This document shows positions 22,253 to 30,140 of a stretch of 30,140 nt of DNA, piece after piece. Within the stretch, counting starts at the first letter, position 1. Each line of letters begins with the position of its first letter. The notes beneath the pieces were generated by a model, which made no database searches, was not told where the DNA came from, and saw nothing but the letters and a program-made list of their open reading frames with translations. The stretch comes from JAGTVB01 sp964624765 (GTDB lineage Bacteria > Pseudomonadota > Gammaproteobacteria > HK1): positions 1 to 30,140 of the forward strand of contig CAZUZO010000029.1 of the NCBI GenBank assembly GCA_964624765.1, in the 5' to 3' direction. The position numbers were made by a program, and so were the translations under genes.

Positions 22253-24418
22253 ATGGCAAATGACCCGACCCGCACCGAAACCCTATCGCCGGAGGACGAC
22301 GGGCCCACTTTTGGCGAGTTCTCAGCGGCCACCTATGATCAGTGGCGCAAAGCAGCGGAAAGCGCCCTCAAGGGGGCACCCTTCGATAAAAGGCTACTGA
22401 CGCAAACCTATGAGGGGATCACGCTCCAGCCACTCTACTGGCAGCAAGACATCCAGGGGTTGCCACATCTCGGATCGTTACCGGGGTTTTCCCCCTATGT
22501 TCGCAGCACCTCCGTACTGGGCCACCAAGGTGAGCCTTGGGCGGTCGCTCAGGAGATGCCTTACAGTACCCCTGCAGCCCTGAACGCGGCCTTGCAAGCC
22601 GATCTCCCTCGGGGTCAGACAGCCGTCAACCTGGTGCTCGACCCCGCCACCCGTAAGGGACTCGACGCCGATGCGGCACCGGCGGACGACATCGGTCGCC
22701 GGGGTGTGTCTATCTCCAGCTTGGAGGATCTCGGCACGGCATTGGATCGAATCGACCTCGAAGAGACGCCGATCTTTATTCATACAGGAGCCATGGGCCT
22801 ACCCATCGCAGCGCTGTTAATGGCGCTTGTGCGTAAGCAGGCCAAGTCCACGGAGCGACTTCGCGGTTGCCTCGGCATCGATCCCCTCGGTAGCTTGGCG
22901 ACAGAAGGCACGCTCCCGGGCTCCCTCGAACGCGCCTATGACGAGGCGGCCCATCTCACCGCCTGGACGATTGCCCACGCGCCCTTACTGCAAACGATGT
23001 CGGTGGTGGGTCATCCCTATCACGACGCCGGCGCGAGCGCAACCCAGGAGCTCGCCTTTGCCCTGGCGAGCGGGGTGGATTATCTGCGCGCCCTGCAGGC
23101 GCGCGACCTTGCCGTCGATGACGTCGCACCACGCATGCGTTTTGCGCTCTCGATTGGCGGCAACGTTTTCATGGAGGTCGCCAAGCTGCGCGCCGCACGA
23201 CTTCTGTGGGCGAAAATCGTCGCGGCCTTTGGCGGCAATAGCAAGGCTCAGAAGTTATCGATACACGCCCGTACATCGGCCTGCAACAAGACCCTCTACG
23301 ATCCCTACGTCAACATGTTACGGACCACTACCGAGGCCTTTGCCGGGGTAGTAGGAGGCTGTAATAGTCTTCACGTGTCACCCTACGACGAGGTGGCGCG
23401 CGCACCCAACGAGTTCTCTCGGCGTATCGCGAGGAATACCCACACCATCCTGCGGGAGGAGTGCAACATTCCCCGTTCCATCGACCCCGCCGGTGGTTCC
23501 TGGTACGTGGAATGGCTAACCGATGCAGTGGCCAAAGAGGCTTGGCGATTGTTCCAGGAGGTGGAAAAGCAAGGAGGCCTGTTTGCCGCCTTGAGTGCGG
23601 GATTCCCTCAGCAACAGATAGCCGCGGTAGCGGCCAAGCGCGGCACCAACGCCGCCCACCGCCGCGATGTTTGCGTCGGAACCAACATGTACGCCAACAT
23701 GTCCGATCGCCCCCTGGAACCCACGACCATCGACTCCCAAGCCCTGACCCGCGAGCGGTCGGCGGCACTGGCGACCTACCGAGAAACCGTTGACCCCGAC
23801 TGGAAACAAGCGGCGCTTGATAAGTTGACCAAAGCGGGGCCGGACGCGGTGGTGGAGGCAGCCATCCATGCCGCAACCGGTGGCGCCACCCTCGGAGACT
23901 TGTGGGCGACCTTGGAAGCGGCCGACCAGCCGGCACCGCGTATCGATGCCCTCTGCATCCAACGCGGGGCAGTCCCCTTCGAACAACTCCGCGACGCCGC
24001 CAAGACTTTCGCCGAGCGTACCGGCTCAGCGCCGCGGGCGTTCTTGGCCAACCTGGGCCCCATCCCGCAGCACAAGGCTCGCGCAGACTTCTCCCGCGGG
24101 TTCCTGGAAGTCGGCGGATTCGATGTGATCGGCAACGATGGCTTCCCCGACGCCATCACGGCAGCCAATGCCGCCATTGAATCGGGGGCGCCGATCGTGG
24201 TCATCTGCTCCACCGATAACACCTATCCCGAGTTCGTGCCGCCCTTGACCCAGCGTATCCGGGAGGCCAAACCGAAGACGGTGATATTGCTGGCGGGCTA
24301 CCCTGCCGACCATATTGACGCTTTTCAAGCAGCAGGGGTGGACGATTTCATCCACCTTCGCGCCAACTGTTATCAGCTGCTGGCTAGCCTGCAAAAGAAG
24401 TTAGGAGTGCTCGCATGA
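22253..24418 (+). CDS. mutA: Methylmalonyl-CoA mutase small (beta) subunit
   Basis: Protein of 721 residues from ATG 22253, which follows AGGAGGAGG by three bases; the frame opens earlier at 22172 but that start is poor. It forms the non-catalytic half of the heterodimeric adenosylcobalamin enzyme that interconverts methylmalonyl-CoA and succinyl-CoA. The TIM-barrel part has YEGITLQPLYWQQDIQGLPH, RMRFALSIGGNVFMEVAKLR and SLHVSPYDEVARAPNEFSRR. The C-terminal flavodoxin-like domain (about 590-721) lacks the cobalamin motif DxHxxG, having QHKARADFSRGFLEVGGFDV instead, as expected for the small subunit. Its stop overlaps the mutB start (ATGA), so the two are translationally coupled for 1:1 assembly. 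Confidence 0.95.
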   Translation: MANDPTRTETLSPEDDGPTFGEFSAATYDQWRKAAESALKGAPFDKRLLTQTYEGITLQPLYWQQDIQGLPHLGSLPGFSPYVRSTSVLGHQGEPWAVAQEMPYSTPAALNAALQADLPRGQTAVNLVLDPATRKGLDADAAPADDIGRRGVSISSLEDLGTALDRIDLEETPIFIHTGAMGLPIAALLMALVRKQAKSTERLRGCLGIDPLGSLATEGTLPGSLERAYDEAAHLTAWTIAHAPLLQTMSVVGHPYHDAGASATQELAFALASGVDYLRALQARDLAVDDVAPRMRFALSIGGNVFMEVAKLRAARLLWAKIVAAFGGNSKAQKLSIHARTSACNKTLYDPYVNMLRTTTEAFAGVVGGCNSLHVSPYDEVARAPNEFSRRIARNTHTILREECNIPRSIDPAGGSWYVEWLTDAVAKEAWRLFQEVEKQGGLFAALSAGFPQQQIAAVAAKRGTNAAHRRDVCVGTNMYANMSDRPLEPTTIDSQALTRERSAALATYRETVDPDWKQAALDKLTKAGPDAVVEAAIHAATGGATLGDLWATLEAADQPAPRIDALCIQRGAVPFEQLRDAAKTFAERTGSAPRAFLANLGPIPQHKARADFSRGFLEVGGFDVIGNDGFPDAITAANAAIESGAPIVVICSTDNTYPEFVPPLTQRIREAKPKTVILLAGYPADHIDAFQAAGVDDFIHLRANCYQLLASLQKKLGVLA

Positions 24419-26592
24419 AGACACCCGATTTCACCACCATGAACTACACCACGGCTTTCGAAATGCCCTCTTTCGAGAAGTGGCGTGAGGCCGCCGAGAG
24501 AGCGTCGGGAAAATCCCTGGAAGAGCTGGTCTCTTGGACCATGGAGCACATCGACGTTAAAGCCCTATATACCCAGGCAGACCTGGAGGGACTTGGCCAT
24601 CTCGGCTTCACCGCCGGCGTCCCTCCCTTCCTGCGCGGTCCCTATCCGACCATGTACGTCACCCGTCCTTGGACGGTCCGTCAATACGCCGGCTTTTCCA
24701 CCGCGGAAGAAAGCAACGCGTTTTATCGACGCAACCTTGCCGCCGGCCAAAAGGGGTTGTCGGTGGCCTTCGATCTGGCCACCCACCGGGGTTACGATTC
24801 GAACCACCCGCGGGTGGTCGGCGATGTCGGGAAAGCGGGGGTCGCCATCGATACGCTGGAGGACATGAAGATTCTGTTCGACAGCATCCCCCTCGACCAG
24901 ATGTCAGTCTCCATGACCATGAACGGCGCGGTCGTTCCGGTGATGTCCTTTTACATCGTCGCCGCCGAAGAGCAGGGCGTGAAGCACAACCAGCTCACAG
25001 GTACCATCCAGAACGACATCCTCAAGGAGTTCATGGTCCGCAACACCTACATCTACCCACCCGAACCTTCGATGCGCATCATCGGCGACATCTTTGCCTA
25101 TACCGCCAATGAGATGCCGCGCTTCAATAGCATCAGCATCTCCGGCTATCACATGCAAGAGGCAGGAGCCACCGCCGATCTCGAGCTCGGTTATACGCTA
25201 GCCGACGGCCTCGAATATCTGCGCACCGGGGTCAATGCCGGCATGGGTATCGATGCCTTTGCGCCGCGGATCTCGTTCTTCTGGGCCATCGGCATGAATT
25301 TCTTTACGGAAATCGCCAAGATGCGTGCTGGGCGGATGCTATGGGCGAAGATCGTCAAACAGTTTGACCCCAAGAACGAAAAGTCCATGGCCCTGCGCAC
25401 CCACTCCCAGACCTCGGGATGGAGCCTGCAGGAACAGGACCCCTATAACAACGTCACACGGACCTGCCTGGAAGCGATGGCCGCCGCCCTCGGCCACACC
25501 CAATCGCTGCACACCAACGCGCTGGACGAGGCGATCGCCCTCCCCACCGACTTCTCAGCCCGCATTGCCCGAAACACTCAGCTCTATCTCCAAGATGAGA
25601 CGGGCATTTGTAAGGTCATCGATCCGTGGGGTGGCTCCTATTATGTCGAGGCCCTCACCAACGAGGTCGCTAAGCGCGCCTGGGCTCATATCCAAGAAGT
25701 CGAAGCGCTCGGCGGCATGACCAAAGCCATCGACACTGGGCTGCCCAAAATGCGCATCGAAGAAGCCGCCGCCCGACGCCAAGCGCACATCGATTCCGGG
25801 CGCGAGACCCTGGTGGGTGTCAACAAGTATCGGCTTCCCAAAGAGGAGCCCATCGAGATCCTCGACATCGACAACAGCGCCGTGCGAGAGGCCCAAGTTC
25901 GACGTATCGAAGATGTGCGCGCCCATCGAGATGAGTCGAAGGTACGGGGTGTGCTCAACGCGCTGACTGAGAGCGCCGAATCCGGTAAAGGTAACGTGCT
26001 GGAGCTGGCCGTAGAAGCGGCTCGGGCACGGGCCACCCTGGGAGAAATCTCCGATGCCATGGAGAAGGTATTCGGGCGCCATAAGGCCGTCATCCGAAGC
26101 ATCTCCGGAGTCTACAGCAGTGAATTCGGTGATCGCGAGGAAGTCGCTATCGTGCGGCAAATGGCGGATGACTTCGAGCAGCGTGAAGGTCGGCGTCCGC
26201 GGCTCATGGTGGCCAAGATCGGCCAAGACGGCCATGACCGTGGCGCCAAGGTCATTGCCACCGCGTTTGCCGACCTCGGATTCGATGTCGACATCGGTGC
26301 GCTGTTTCAAACGCCAGAGGAAGTCGCTCGCCAAGCCGTCGAAAACGATGTGCATGTGGTAGGCGTCAGCTCCCTGGCGGCCGGCCACAAGACCCTCGTG
26401 CCGCAACTGGTGGATGAGCTCAAGAAGCTGGGACGGGACGACATCATGGTGGTCGCCGGCGGGGTGATCCCGGCGCAGGACTATGAGTTCCTAAGGTCCA
26501 ACGGGGCGGCCGCAGTATTCGGCCCTGGAACGGTGATTCCGGTAGCGGCGCAAAAGGTGCTGGAAGAACTCAATCATCGGCTTGCGGCCTAA
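24415..26592 (+). CDS. mutB: Methylmalonyl-CoA mutase large (alpha) catalytic subunit
   Basis: Catalytic subunit of 725 residues, normal length. The substrate-binding barrel occupies about 1-560 and includes FLRGPYPTMYVTRPWTVRQY, SVAFDLATHRGYDSNHPRV, SVSMTMNGAVVPVMSFYIVA and LRTHSQTSGWSLQEQDPYNN. The C-terminal cobalamin domain contains IGQDGHDRGAKVIA, where His607 in D-x-H-x-x-G is the lower axial ligand of B12. GVSSLAAGHKTLVPQLVDEL and VVAGGVIPAQDYEFL complete the B12 pocket. The enzyme links propionyl-CoA metabolism with succinyl-CoA in the cytoplasm. The partner is MutA upstream and the chaperone MeaB lies 122 bases downstream. Neither the epimerase nor propionyl-CoA carboxylase is in the window. 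Confidence 0.97.
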   Translation: MKTPDFTTMNYTTAFEMPSFEKWREAAERASGKSLEELVSWTMEHIDVKALYTQADLEGLGHLGFTAGVPPFLRGPYPTMYVTRPWTVRQYAGFSTAEESNAFYRRNLAAGQKGLSVAFDLATHRGYDSNHPRVVGDVGKAGVAIDTLEDMKILFDSIPLDQMSVSMTMNGAVVPVMSFYIVAAEEQGVKHNQLTGTIQNDILKEFMVRNTYIYPPEPSMRIIGDIFAYTANEMPRFNSISISGYHMQEAGATADLELGYTLADGLEYLRTGVNAGMGIDAFAPRISFFWAIGMNFFTEIAKMRAGRMLWAKIVKQFDPKNEKSMALRTHSQTSGWSLQEQDPYNNVTRTCLEAMAAALGHTQSLHTNALDEAIALPTDFSARIARNTQLYLQDETGICKVIDPWGGSYYVEALTNEVAKRAWAHIQEVEALGGMTKAIDTGLPKMRIEEAAARRQAHIDSGRETLVGVNKYRLPKEEPIEILDIDNSAVREAQVRRIEDVRAHRDESKVRGVLNALTESAESGKGNVLELAVEAARARATLGEISDAMEKVFGRHKAVIRSISGVYSSEFGDREEVAIVRQMADDFEQREGRRPRLMVAKIGQDGHDRGAKVIATAFADLGFDVDIGALFQTPEEVARQAVENDVHVVGVSSLAAGHKTLVPQLVDELKKLGRDDIMVVAGGVIPAQDYEFLRSNGAAAVFGPGTVIPVAAQKVLEELNHRLAA

Positions 26593-26714
26593 CTTCGGTT
26601 GCCCATGCTGATCCTTCGGAGCCGGGCAACGGGACCATCAGGCCTGTTGCCTGGCGACGCTGTCTGCGGTACCCGCGCGGACCAAACTATCACCGAGCAC
26701 GTTGAAGCGCACCC

Positions 26715-27854
26715 ATGCCCGATCAAACAAAACGCCCCGAATGGGTCCCACCAGAGGGTGGCAAGGGTTTCACCACCACTGTGATGCGTGGTGTCGAAGG
26801 CGGCCACGACGGATTCCGGAGCCATTCCAGCGAGACAGCCCGCAAGCCGAGCACCCCTCGGCGCCGGCGACTCAGCGTCGACGAATATATCGAAGGCGTG
26901 CTGACCCAAGACCGCAACATCGTGGCCCAAGCCATCACCCTGGTGGAAAGCAATGCACCGGCGCACATGGCGATGGCCCAGGAAGTCCTGAAGCAGTTGC
27001 TTCCACACACCGGAAACTCCGTCCGCATCGGCATCACCGGCGTGCCCGGAGTCGGCAAGAGCACCTTTATCGAGGCGCTCGGCTTGTACCTATTGCAGCA
27101 AGCCCATCGGGTGGCCGTGCTGGCGGTTGACCCCAGCAGCACCGTGACCCGCGGCAGTATCCTCGGCGACAAGACCCGCATGGAACTGCTATCGCAGGAT
27201 CCCCGGGCCTTCATCCGCCCCTCTCCATCGGGCGGCACCCTGGGTGGGGTGACCCGCAAGAGCCGCGAAACTATCCTCGTATGTGAAGCGGCCGGTTTTG
27301 ATGTCGTCCTCGTGGAGACGGTCGGTGTCGGTCAGAGCGAGACCACGGTTCGCCAAATGGTGGACTTCTTCCTGTTGCTGATGTTGGCGGGTGCCGGCGA
27401 TGAGCTACAGGGCATCAAGAAAGGCATTATGGAGCTCGCCGACGCCCTGCTGATCAACAAGGCCGACGGCGACAATCGGCCGCGGGCGGAGGCGGCTAAG
27501 CTGGAATATAACCGCGCGCTGCACTACCTCGCTCCGGCCACCAAGGGCTGGCACACCCACGCTTACACCTGCTCGGCCAGCAAAGGCGAAGGGATTGCTC
27601 AGATCTGGTCGGTGATCGAAGCGTTTCGTCTGCGAACCCGCGAGTCCGGCGTGTTCGAACAGCGGCGCCGCGCCCAAACCCTGGACTGGGTTTACTTCAT
27701 GGTGGAAGAGCACCTGCGCAACAGTTTTTTCAGCCACGCAGGGGTCGAAGGCATCCGCGCCCAGATTGAACGTGCGGTGGTGGATGGCCACATGCCCCCT
27801 ACGGTAGCCGCGCAAAAACTCATTCGTAAGTTCAAAGCGAGCGAAAGTCGATGA
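26715..27854 (+). CDS. meaB: Methylmalonyl-CoA mutase-associated GTPase MeaB
   Basis: G3E-family P-loop GTPase of 379 residues that gates adenosylcobalamin loading and protects the mutase from inactivation. Walker A is GVPGVGKST (109-117). The switch region has AVDPSSTVTRGSILGDKTRM and SGGTLGGVTRKSRETILVCE, the next conserved block is VETVGVGQSET, and the base-specificity motif is NKAD (248-251). The N-terminal extension starts RPEWVPPEGGKGF, seen in a proteobacterial subgroup of MeaB, followed by LSVDEYIEGVL. The C-terminal dimerisation arm (about 330-379) is complete. The ATG at 26715 lacks a strong Shine-Dalgarno, but the conserved N-terminus supports it. It lies 122 bases after mutB, probably in the same transcript. 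Confidence 0.95.
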   Translation: MPDQTKRPEWVPPEGGKGFTTTVMRGVEGGHDGFRSHSSETARKPSTPRRRRLSVDEYIEGVLTQDRNIVAQAITLVESNAPAHMAMAQEVLKQLLPHTGNSVRIGITGVPGVGKSTFIEALGLYLLQQAHRVAVLAVDPSSTVTRGSILGDKTRMELLSQDPRAFIRPSPSGGTLGGVTRKSRETILVCEAAGFDVVLVETVGVGQSETTVRQMVDFFLLLMLAGAGDELQGIKKGIMELADALLINKADGDNRPRAEAAKLEYNRALHYLAPATKGWHTHAYTCSASKGEGIAQIWSVIEAFRLRTRESGVFEQRRRAQTLDWVYFMVEEHLRNSFFSHAGVEGIRAQIERAVVDGHMPPTVAAQKLIRKFKASESR

Positions 27855-28311
27855 TCCGGATGCCTTCAATCCCGATCCCCGGTGCACTGCGCTGTCCGGT
27901 ATCCCGGCGCATCGTCTGCCGCCAGACCGGGCACCACCGGATCCCACTATCAGGGCAACGCTTCGCAGCTTAACTGCCAGCTCGCCGATAACGACCGGCA
28001 CCACGGCAACTTTATCCCTCGTGGCGGCCCACAAAGGTGGGCTGCCAGCGGCTAGGCGGCACTGTATTTGCGTGTTATCTCGGGCCGTTCGTCGGAACGC
28101 CGCCAGCAACTCCCCGGTACCCCGGGCTTACCCACCCATGCGAGGCGCCAAGGATTGTCAACACCGCCTCGGCCGTCCTTCCTAACCCACGGACAAACGC
28201 CTCGCGAAGCCCCCGCAAAATTTCACACCGATATACCGAGACCCACCTCTGCCACGACCATCGTGCCCCGATCACATCGGACACCCACCCTTGACAACAT
28301 AGGAGCCTCCC
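27855..28311. other. 457-base intergenic region after meaB
   Basis: No supported gene. It contains a GC hairpin at 28023-28046. The conflicting open frames on both strands lack ribosome binding sites or motifs. The last 30 bases include TTGACA (28291-28296) and GGAG ahead of the next gene; the TTGACA is too close to the ATG to serve it as a normal -35 box. Confidence 0.5.
28023..28046 (+). terminator. GC-rich hairpin downstream of meaB
   Basis: GGCGGCCCAC (28023-28032) pairs with GTGGGCTGCC (28037-28046) across an AAAG loop, giving a 10-bp stem with one G-T wobble. No T-run follows, so it is not a textbook intrinsic terminator. It is 169 bases past the meaB stop and could slow or end the mutA-mutB-meaB transcript, or stabilise its 3' end. 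Confidence 0.3.
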
Positions 28312-28734
28312 ATGTGCTTATCTCACCTCATCCGCAAACCGCTCGCCTGCCTCCTAGCCACAGCGGTACTGAGCTTGAGCCTCCCTGTGGCTCCCGCTAC
28401 CGCTGGGTTAGCCAGCACCGAAAGTGTGTTGACCCCCTCGCAGACACAACAGGACCGTCACCACCTCGGAGCGCTTCTCGCCCGTGAGGACGTCCAGCGA
28501 CAACTCATGGCCTACGGAGTCCCACCCGACGCCGTGCAGGCGCGCGTCGCTAGCCTCACCGATCAGGAGGTCCAAATGCTAGTCGACAACCTCGGTGAGC
28601 TTCCTGCCGGTGGCAACGCTGTCGGTGCGGTACTCGGTGTCGGGCTGGTGATCTTCCTGGTTCTGCTGTTCACCGATATCCTTGGCTGGACCAGCGTGTT
28701 TCCGTTTACCAAGAAGGGGGCCGTCGGCCGTTGA
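28312..28734 (+). CDS. PA2779-family membrane protein
   Basis: Protein of 140 residues with a cleavable signal (core about 10-31, LACLLATAVLSLSLPVAPAT) and one C-terminal transmembrane helix at about 104-124 (AVGAVLGVGLVIFLVLLFTD). The centre carries DVQRQLMAYGVPPDAVQARV followed by SLTDQEVQMLVDNLGELPAGG, the signature of the PA2779 family of Pseudomonas and other gammaproteobacteria. Function unknown; envelope location is predicted. GGAG lies seven bases before the ATG. Its stop codon overlaps the start of the next gene (TTGA). PA2779-like and PA2778-like genes are usually neighbours, so the two products probably act together. Confidence 0.85.
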   Translation: MCLSHLIRKPLACLLATAVLSLSLPVAPATAGLASTESVLTPSQTQQDRHHLGALLAREDVQRQLMAYGVPPDAVQARVASLTDQEVQMLVDNLGELPAGGNAVGAVLGVGLVIFLVLLFTDILGWTSVFPFTKKGAVGR

Positions 28735-29711
28735 CACGAGCACCGGCAAGGGCTCGCAACGAGCCTACCCAACCCAGCACGGGGGGGTGGGTGGTGGCCC
28801 TTGCTTTGCTGCTAAACGCCTGTGCAACCCCGCAGACCGATGGGATGATCGTCTCATCGGCTGTGGTTTTGCAGCCGCTGGAACTCACCGATGTTCCATT
28901 CTTTCCTCAAGCGGAACACCAATGCGGGCCAGCCTCCCTCGCCATGCTGCTGAACTGGGCCGGGGTGGCGATGCACCCCGCCCAACTCACCTCCCAAATC
29001 TACCTTCCCAGGCGCCAAGGCGGCTTGCAGCTCGAAATCCTCGCCGCAGCCCGCCGCCAGGGGCGCGTCGCCTATGTGCTACGACCGGAGCTCAGCTCGC
29101 TGGTGGCCGAGGTGGGCTCCGGCCATCCGGTAATGGTGCTACAAAATCTCGGTTTGACTTGGCATCCCCAGTGGCATTATGCGGTGGTGGTCGGGTTCGA
29201 CCTGCCGCGAGCGCAGATCACGTTACGCTCCGGCACCGACGCGCGGCTTATCATGCCGCTGCGTGTGTTCGAACAAACCTGGGCGCGCAGTGACCACTGG
29301 GCCATAGTCGTGCTGCCACCCGCCCGACTGCCCCGCACTGCCGAGGAACTCCCCTACTTACGAAGTGTCGCGGCGCTGGAACACGTGCAACGGCACGAGG
29401 AGGCCAGTCAGGCTTACCAAGCAGCCCTCGCGCGCTGGCCCGAGAGCCTCGGTGCGCTCATCGGTTTGGGCAACAGCTGGCACCGGCTAGGAGATCTGAA
29501 GGGCGCAGAATTTGCTTTTCGGCGGGCGCTGCAGCACCATCCTGATGCCCCAGCAGCGCTTAATAATCTCGCTCAAACGTTGGCCGATCGTGGCCAGCTC
29601 ACCAAAGCGGAGCCTCTCGCAGCACGCGCCGTCGCCCTGGAACCCACAAGTGCCCTTTATCGCGCCACCCTTCGGGACGTTCGCCGGCCCTCGCTCCAGG
29701 GGCTGCAATGA
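28731..29711 (+). CDS. PA2778-family C39-like cysteine peptidase lipoprotein with TPRs
   Basis: Protein of 326 residues from TTG 28731, overlapping the preceding stop; a basic n-region and hydrophobic core end in the lipobox LLNAC (Cys31), so it is a probable lipoprotein. The peptidase part (about 50-200) is C39-like: the nucleophile Cys65 is in EHQCGPASLAMLLNW, and His149 is in WHYAVVVGFD with Asp157 close by. Three tetratricopeptide repeats follow at about 212-318 (HEEASQAYQAALARWPESLG, LKGAEFAFRRALQHHPDAPA, LTKAEPLAARAVALEPTS). C39 enzymes normally cut double-glycine leaders or act as bacteriocin/ABC-linked proteases, but this stand-alone family has no known substrate. Coupling to the PA2779-like gene suggests a shared envelope task. 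Confidence 0.87.
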   Translation: MTRAPARARNEPTQPSTGGWVVALALLLNACATPQTDGMIVSSAVVLQPLELTDVPFFPQAEHQCGPASLAMLLNWAGVAMHPAQLTSQIYLPRRQGGLQLEILAAARRQGRVAYVLRPELSSLVAEVGSGHPVMVLQNLGLTWHPQWHYAVVVGFDLPRAQITLRSGTDARLIMPLRVFEQTWARSDHWAIVVLPPARLPRTAEELPYLRSVAALEHVQRHEEASQAYQAALARWPESLGALIGLGNSWHRLGDLKGAEFAFRRALQHHPDAPAALNNLAQTLADRGQLTKAEPLAARAVALEPTSALYRATLRDVRRPSLQGLQ

Positions 29712-30031
29712 TATCGGATATGCGAACACTGGTGGCAGTATACGCCCATCTATTCTGGGGGCAATCCGCCGGCTCTTTGAACAATCCCTTGTCCCTCTCT
29801 TTATAGCATGTTCGCGGGTAAGAAGGCCCGCGCCATGGCATTCATGGAAGCGTTGATTCCGTTGCAAATACAGGCCATCTTTTGCCAGTACGCACAAAGG
29901 CGACCCGAATCGGGGGACAAAGCGATTTCCTGCAAAAAGGGATAGTTGCCACGAAATGGCTGGCATGGGCTCTTGCCGGAATGGTAAGCTACGAAACGTC
30001 GCCCCCTGTCATGCCTTGGTCGATGAGGGTA
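29712..30031. other. Gene-free stretch before family B element
   Basis: About 320 bases with no convincing gene. A 45-codon plus-strand frame (29808-29945) starts MFAGKKARAMAFMEAL but lacks a clear ribosome binding site. A six-base inverted repeat, CGCGGG (29813-29818) and CCCGCG (29827-29832), is weak and not followed by T residues. Confidence 0.45.
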
Positions 30032-30140
30032 AGAAGCTGTTTTAGAAATGTCGCGAGCGCCGGCAGAGCAAGGCGCACGGCGGTTACAAAATCGTCCGGA
30101 ACGATTTTGAACAGCGTTAAGCTGGCCCCGAAGGGGCGAG
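30032..30140 (+). mobile_element. Family B MITE-like element, cut by window end
   Basis: Begins AGAAGCTGTTTTAGAAATG and matches the first 109 bases of the copy at 1889-2107 almost base for base, ending in GGCCCCGAAGGGGCGAG at the window edge. Orientation is the same as the two full copies. The closeness of this copy to the one at 1889 suggests recent spread. Confidence 0.85.

Noticed and set aside
25555..26406. 283-codon minus-strand frame opposite mutB
   Set aside because: Shadow of a fully conserved catalytic subunit; no independent motif.
29808..29945. 45-codon plus-strand ORF starting MFAGKKARAM
   Set aside because: No ribosome binding site, no recognisable homology, and conflicts with equally long minus-strand frames.

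Overview
This is a GC-rich, gene-dense window of chromosomal character, most likely from a gammaproteobacterium, possibly near the sulfur or nitrifying Chromatiales-type lineages. That placement is inference from gene content: a PCMT-like methyltransferase beside TolC, a heterodimeric methylmalonyl-CoA mutase with MeaB, a PA2779/PA2778-type pair, a cytochrome P460 and a bacteriohemerythrin. No rRNA, tRNA or CRISPR array is visible.

Layout. 1-6250: an MgtE magnesium transporter, a 63-residue four-cysteine protein, a periplasmic cytochrome P460 divergent from a cysteine-rich MarR regulator with a near-perfect palindrome between them, a Nudix hydrolase, a bacteriohemerythrin and an LHPP-like HAD phosphatase. 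6300-9340: an AT-richer accessory island with a repeat remnant, a likely transposase C-terminal remnant, a tandem GTGACCCC array and one large unassigned exported protein. I read that protein as a possible divergent caspase-fold domain followed by a WD40-like strand set. 9345-16030, all on the minus strand: a SYLF-domain protein, an orphan PqiC-like lipoprotein, and a three-gene operon encoding a split form of the large 2-hydroxyacyl-CoA dehydratase activase/dehydratase-like protein. 16187-19219: a KfrA-like coiled-coil DNA-binding protein and ThiC. 19727-21899: the PCMT-like protein and TolC. 22253-27854: MutA, MutB and MeaB, a complete adenosylcobalamin-dependent methylmalonyl-CoA mutase module with its GTPase chaperone. 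28312-29711: the PA2779-like membrane protein and the PA2778-like lipoprotein peptidase with TPRs.

The strongest non-genic signal is three families of short non-coding elements with terminal inverted repeats (called A, B and C here) scattered between genes. Family B has two full-length copies of exactly 219 bp, one 86-bp internally deleted copy that shares the tolC stop codon, and one copy cut by the window edge. Families A and C each have one full copy and one or two partial ones. Several copies lie immediately upstream of genes and have probably replaced or moved their promoters.

The most promising protein-level novelties are the caspase-like/WD40-like island protein and the P460/Cys-rich MarR regulatory pair. 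Both are readings from sequence alone and need profile and structure searches.
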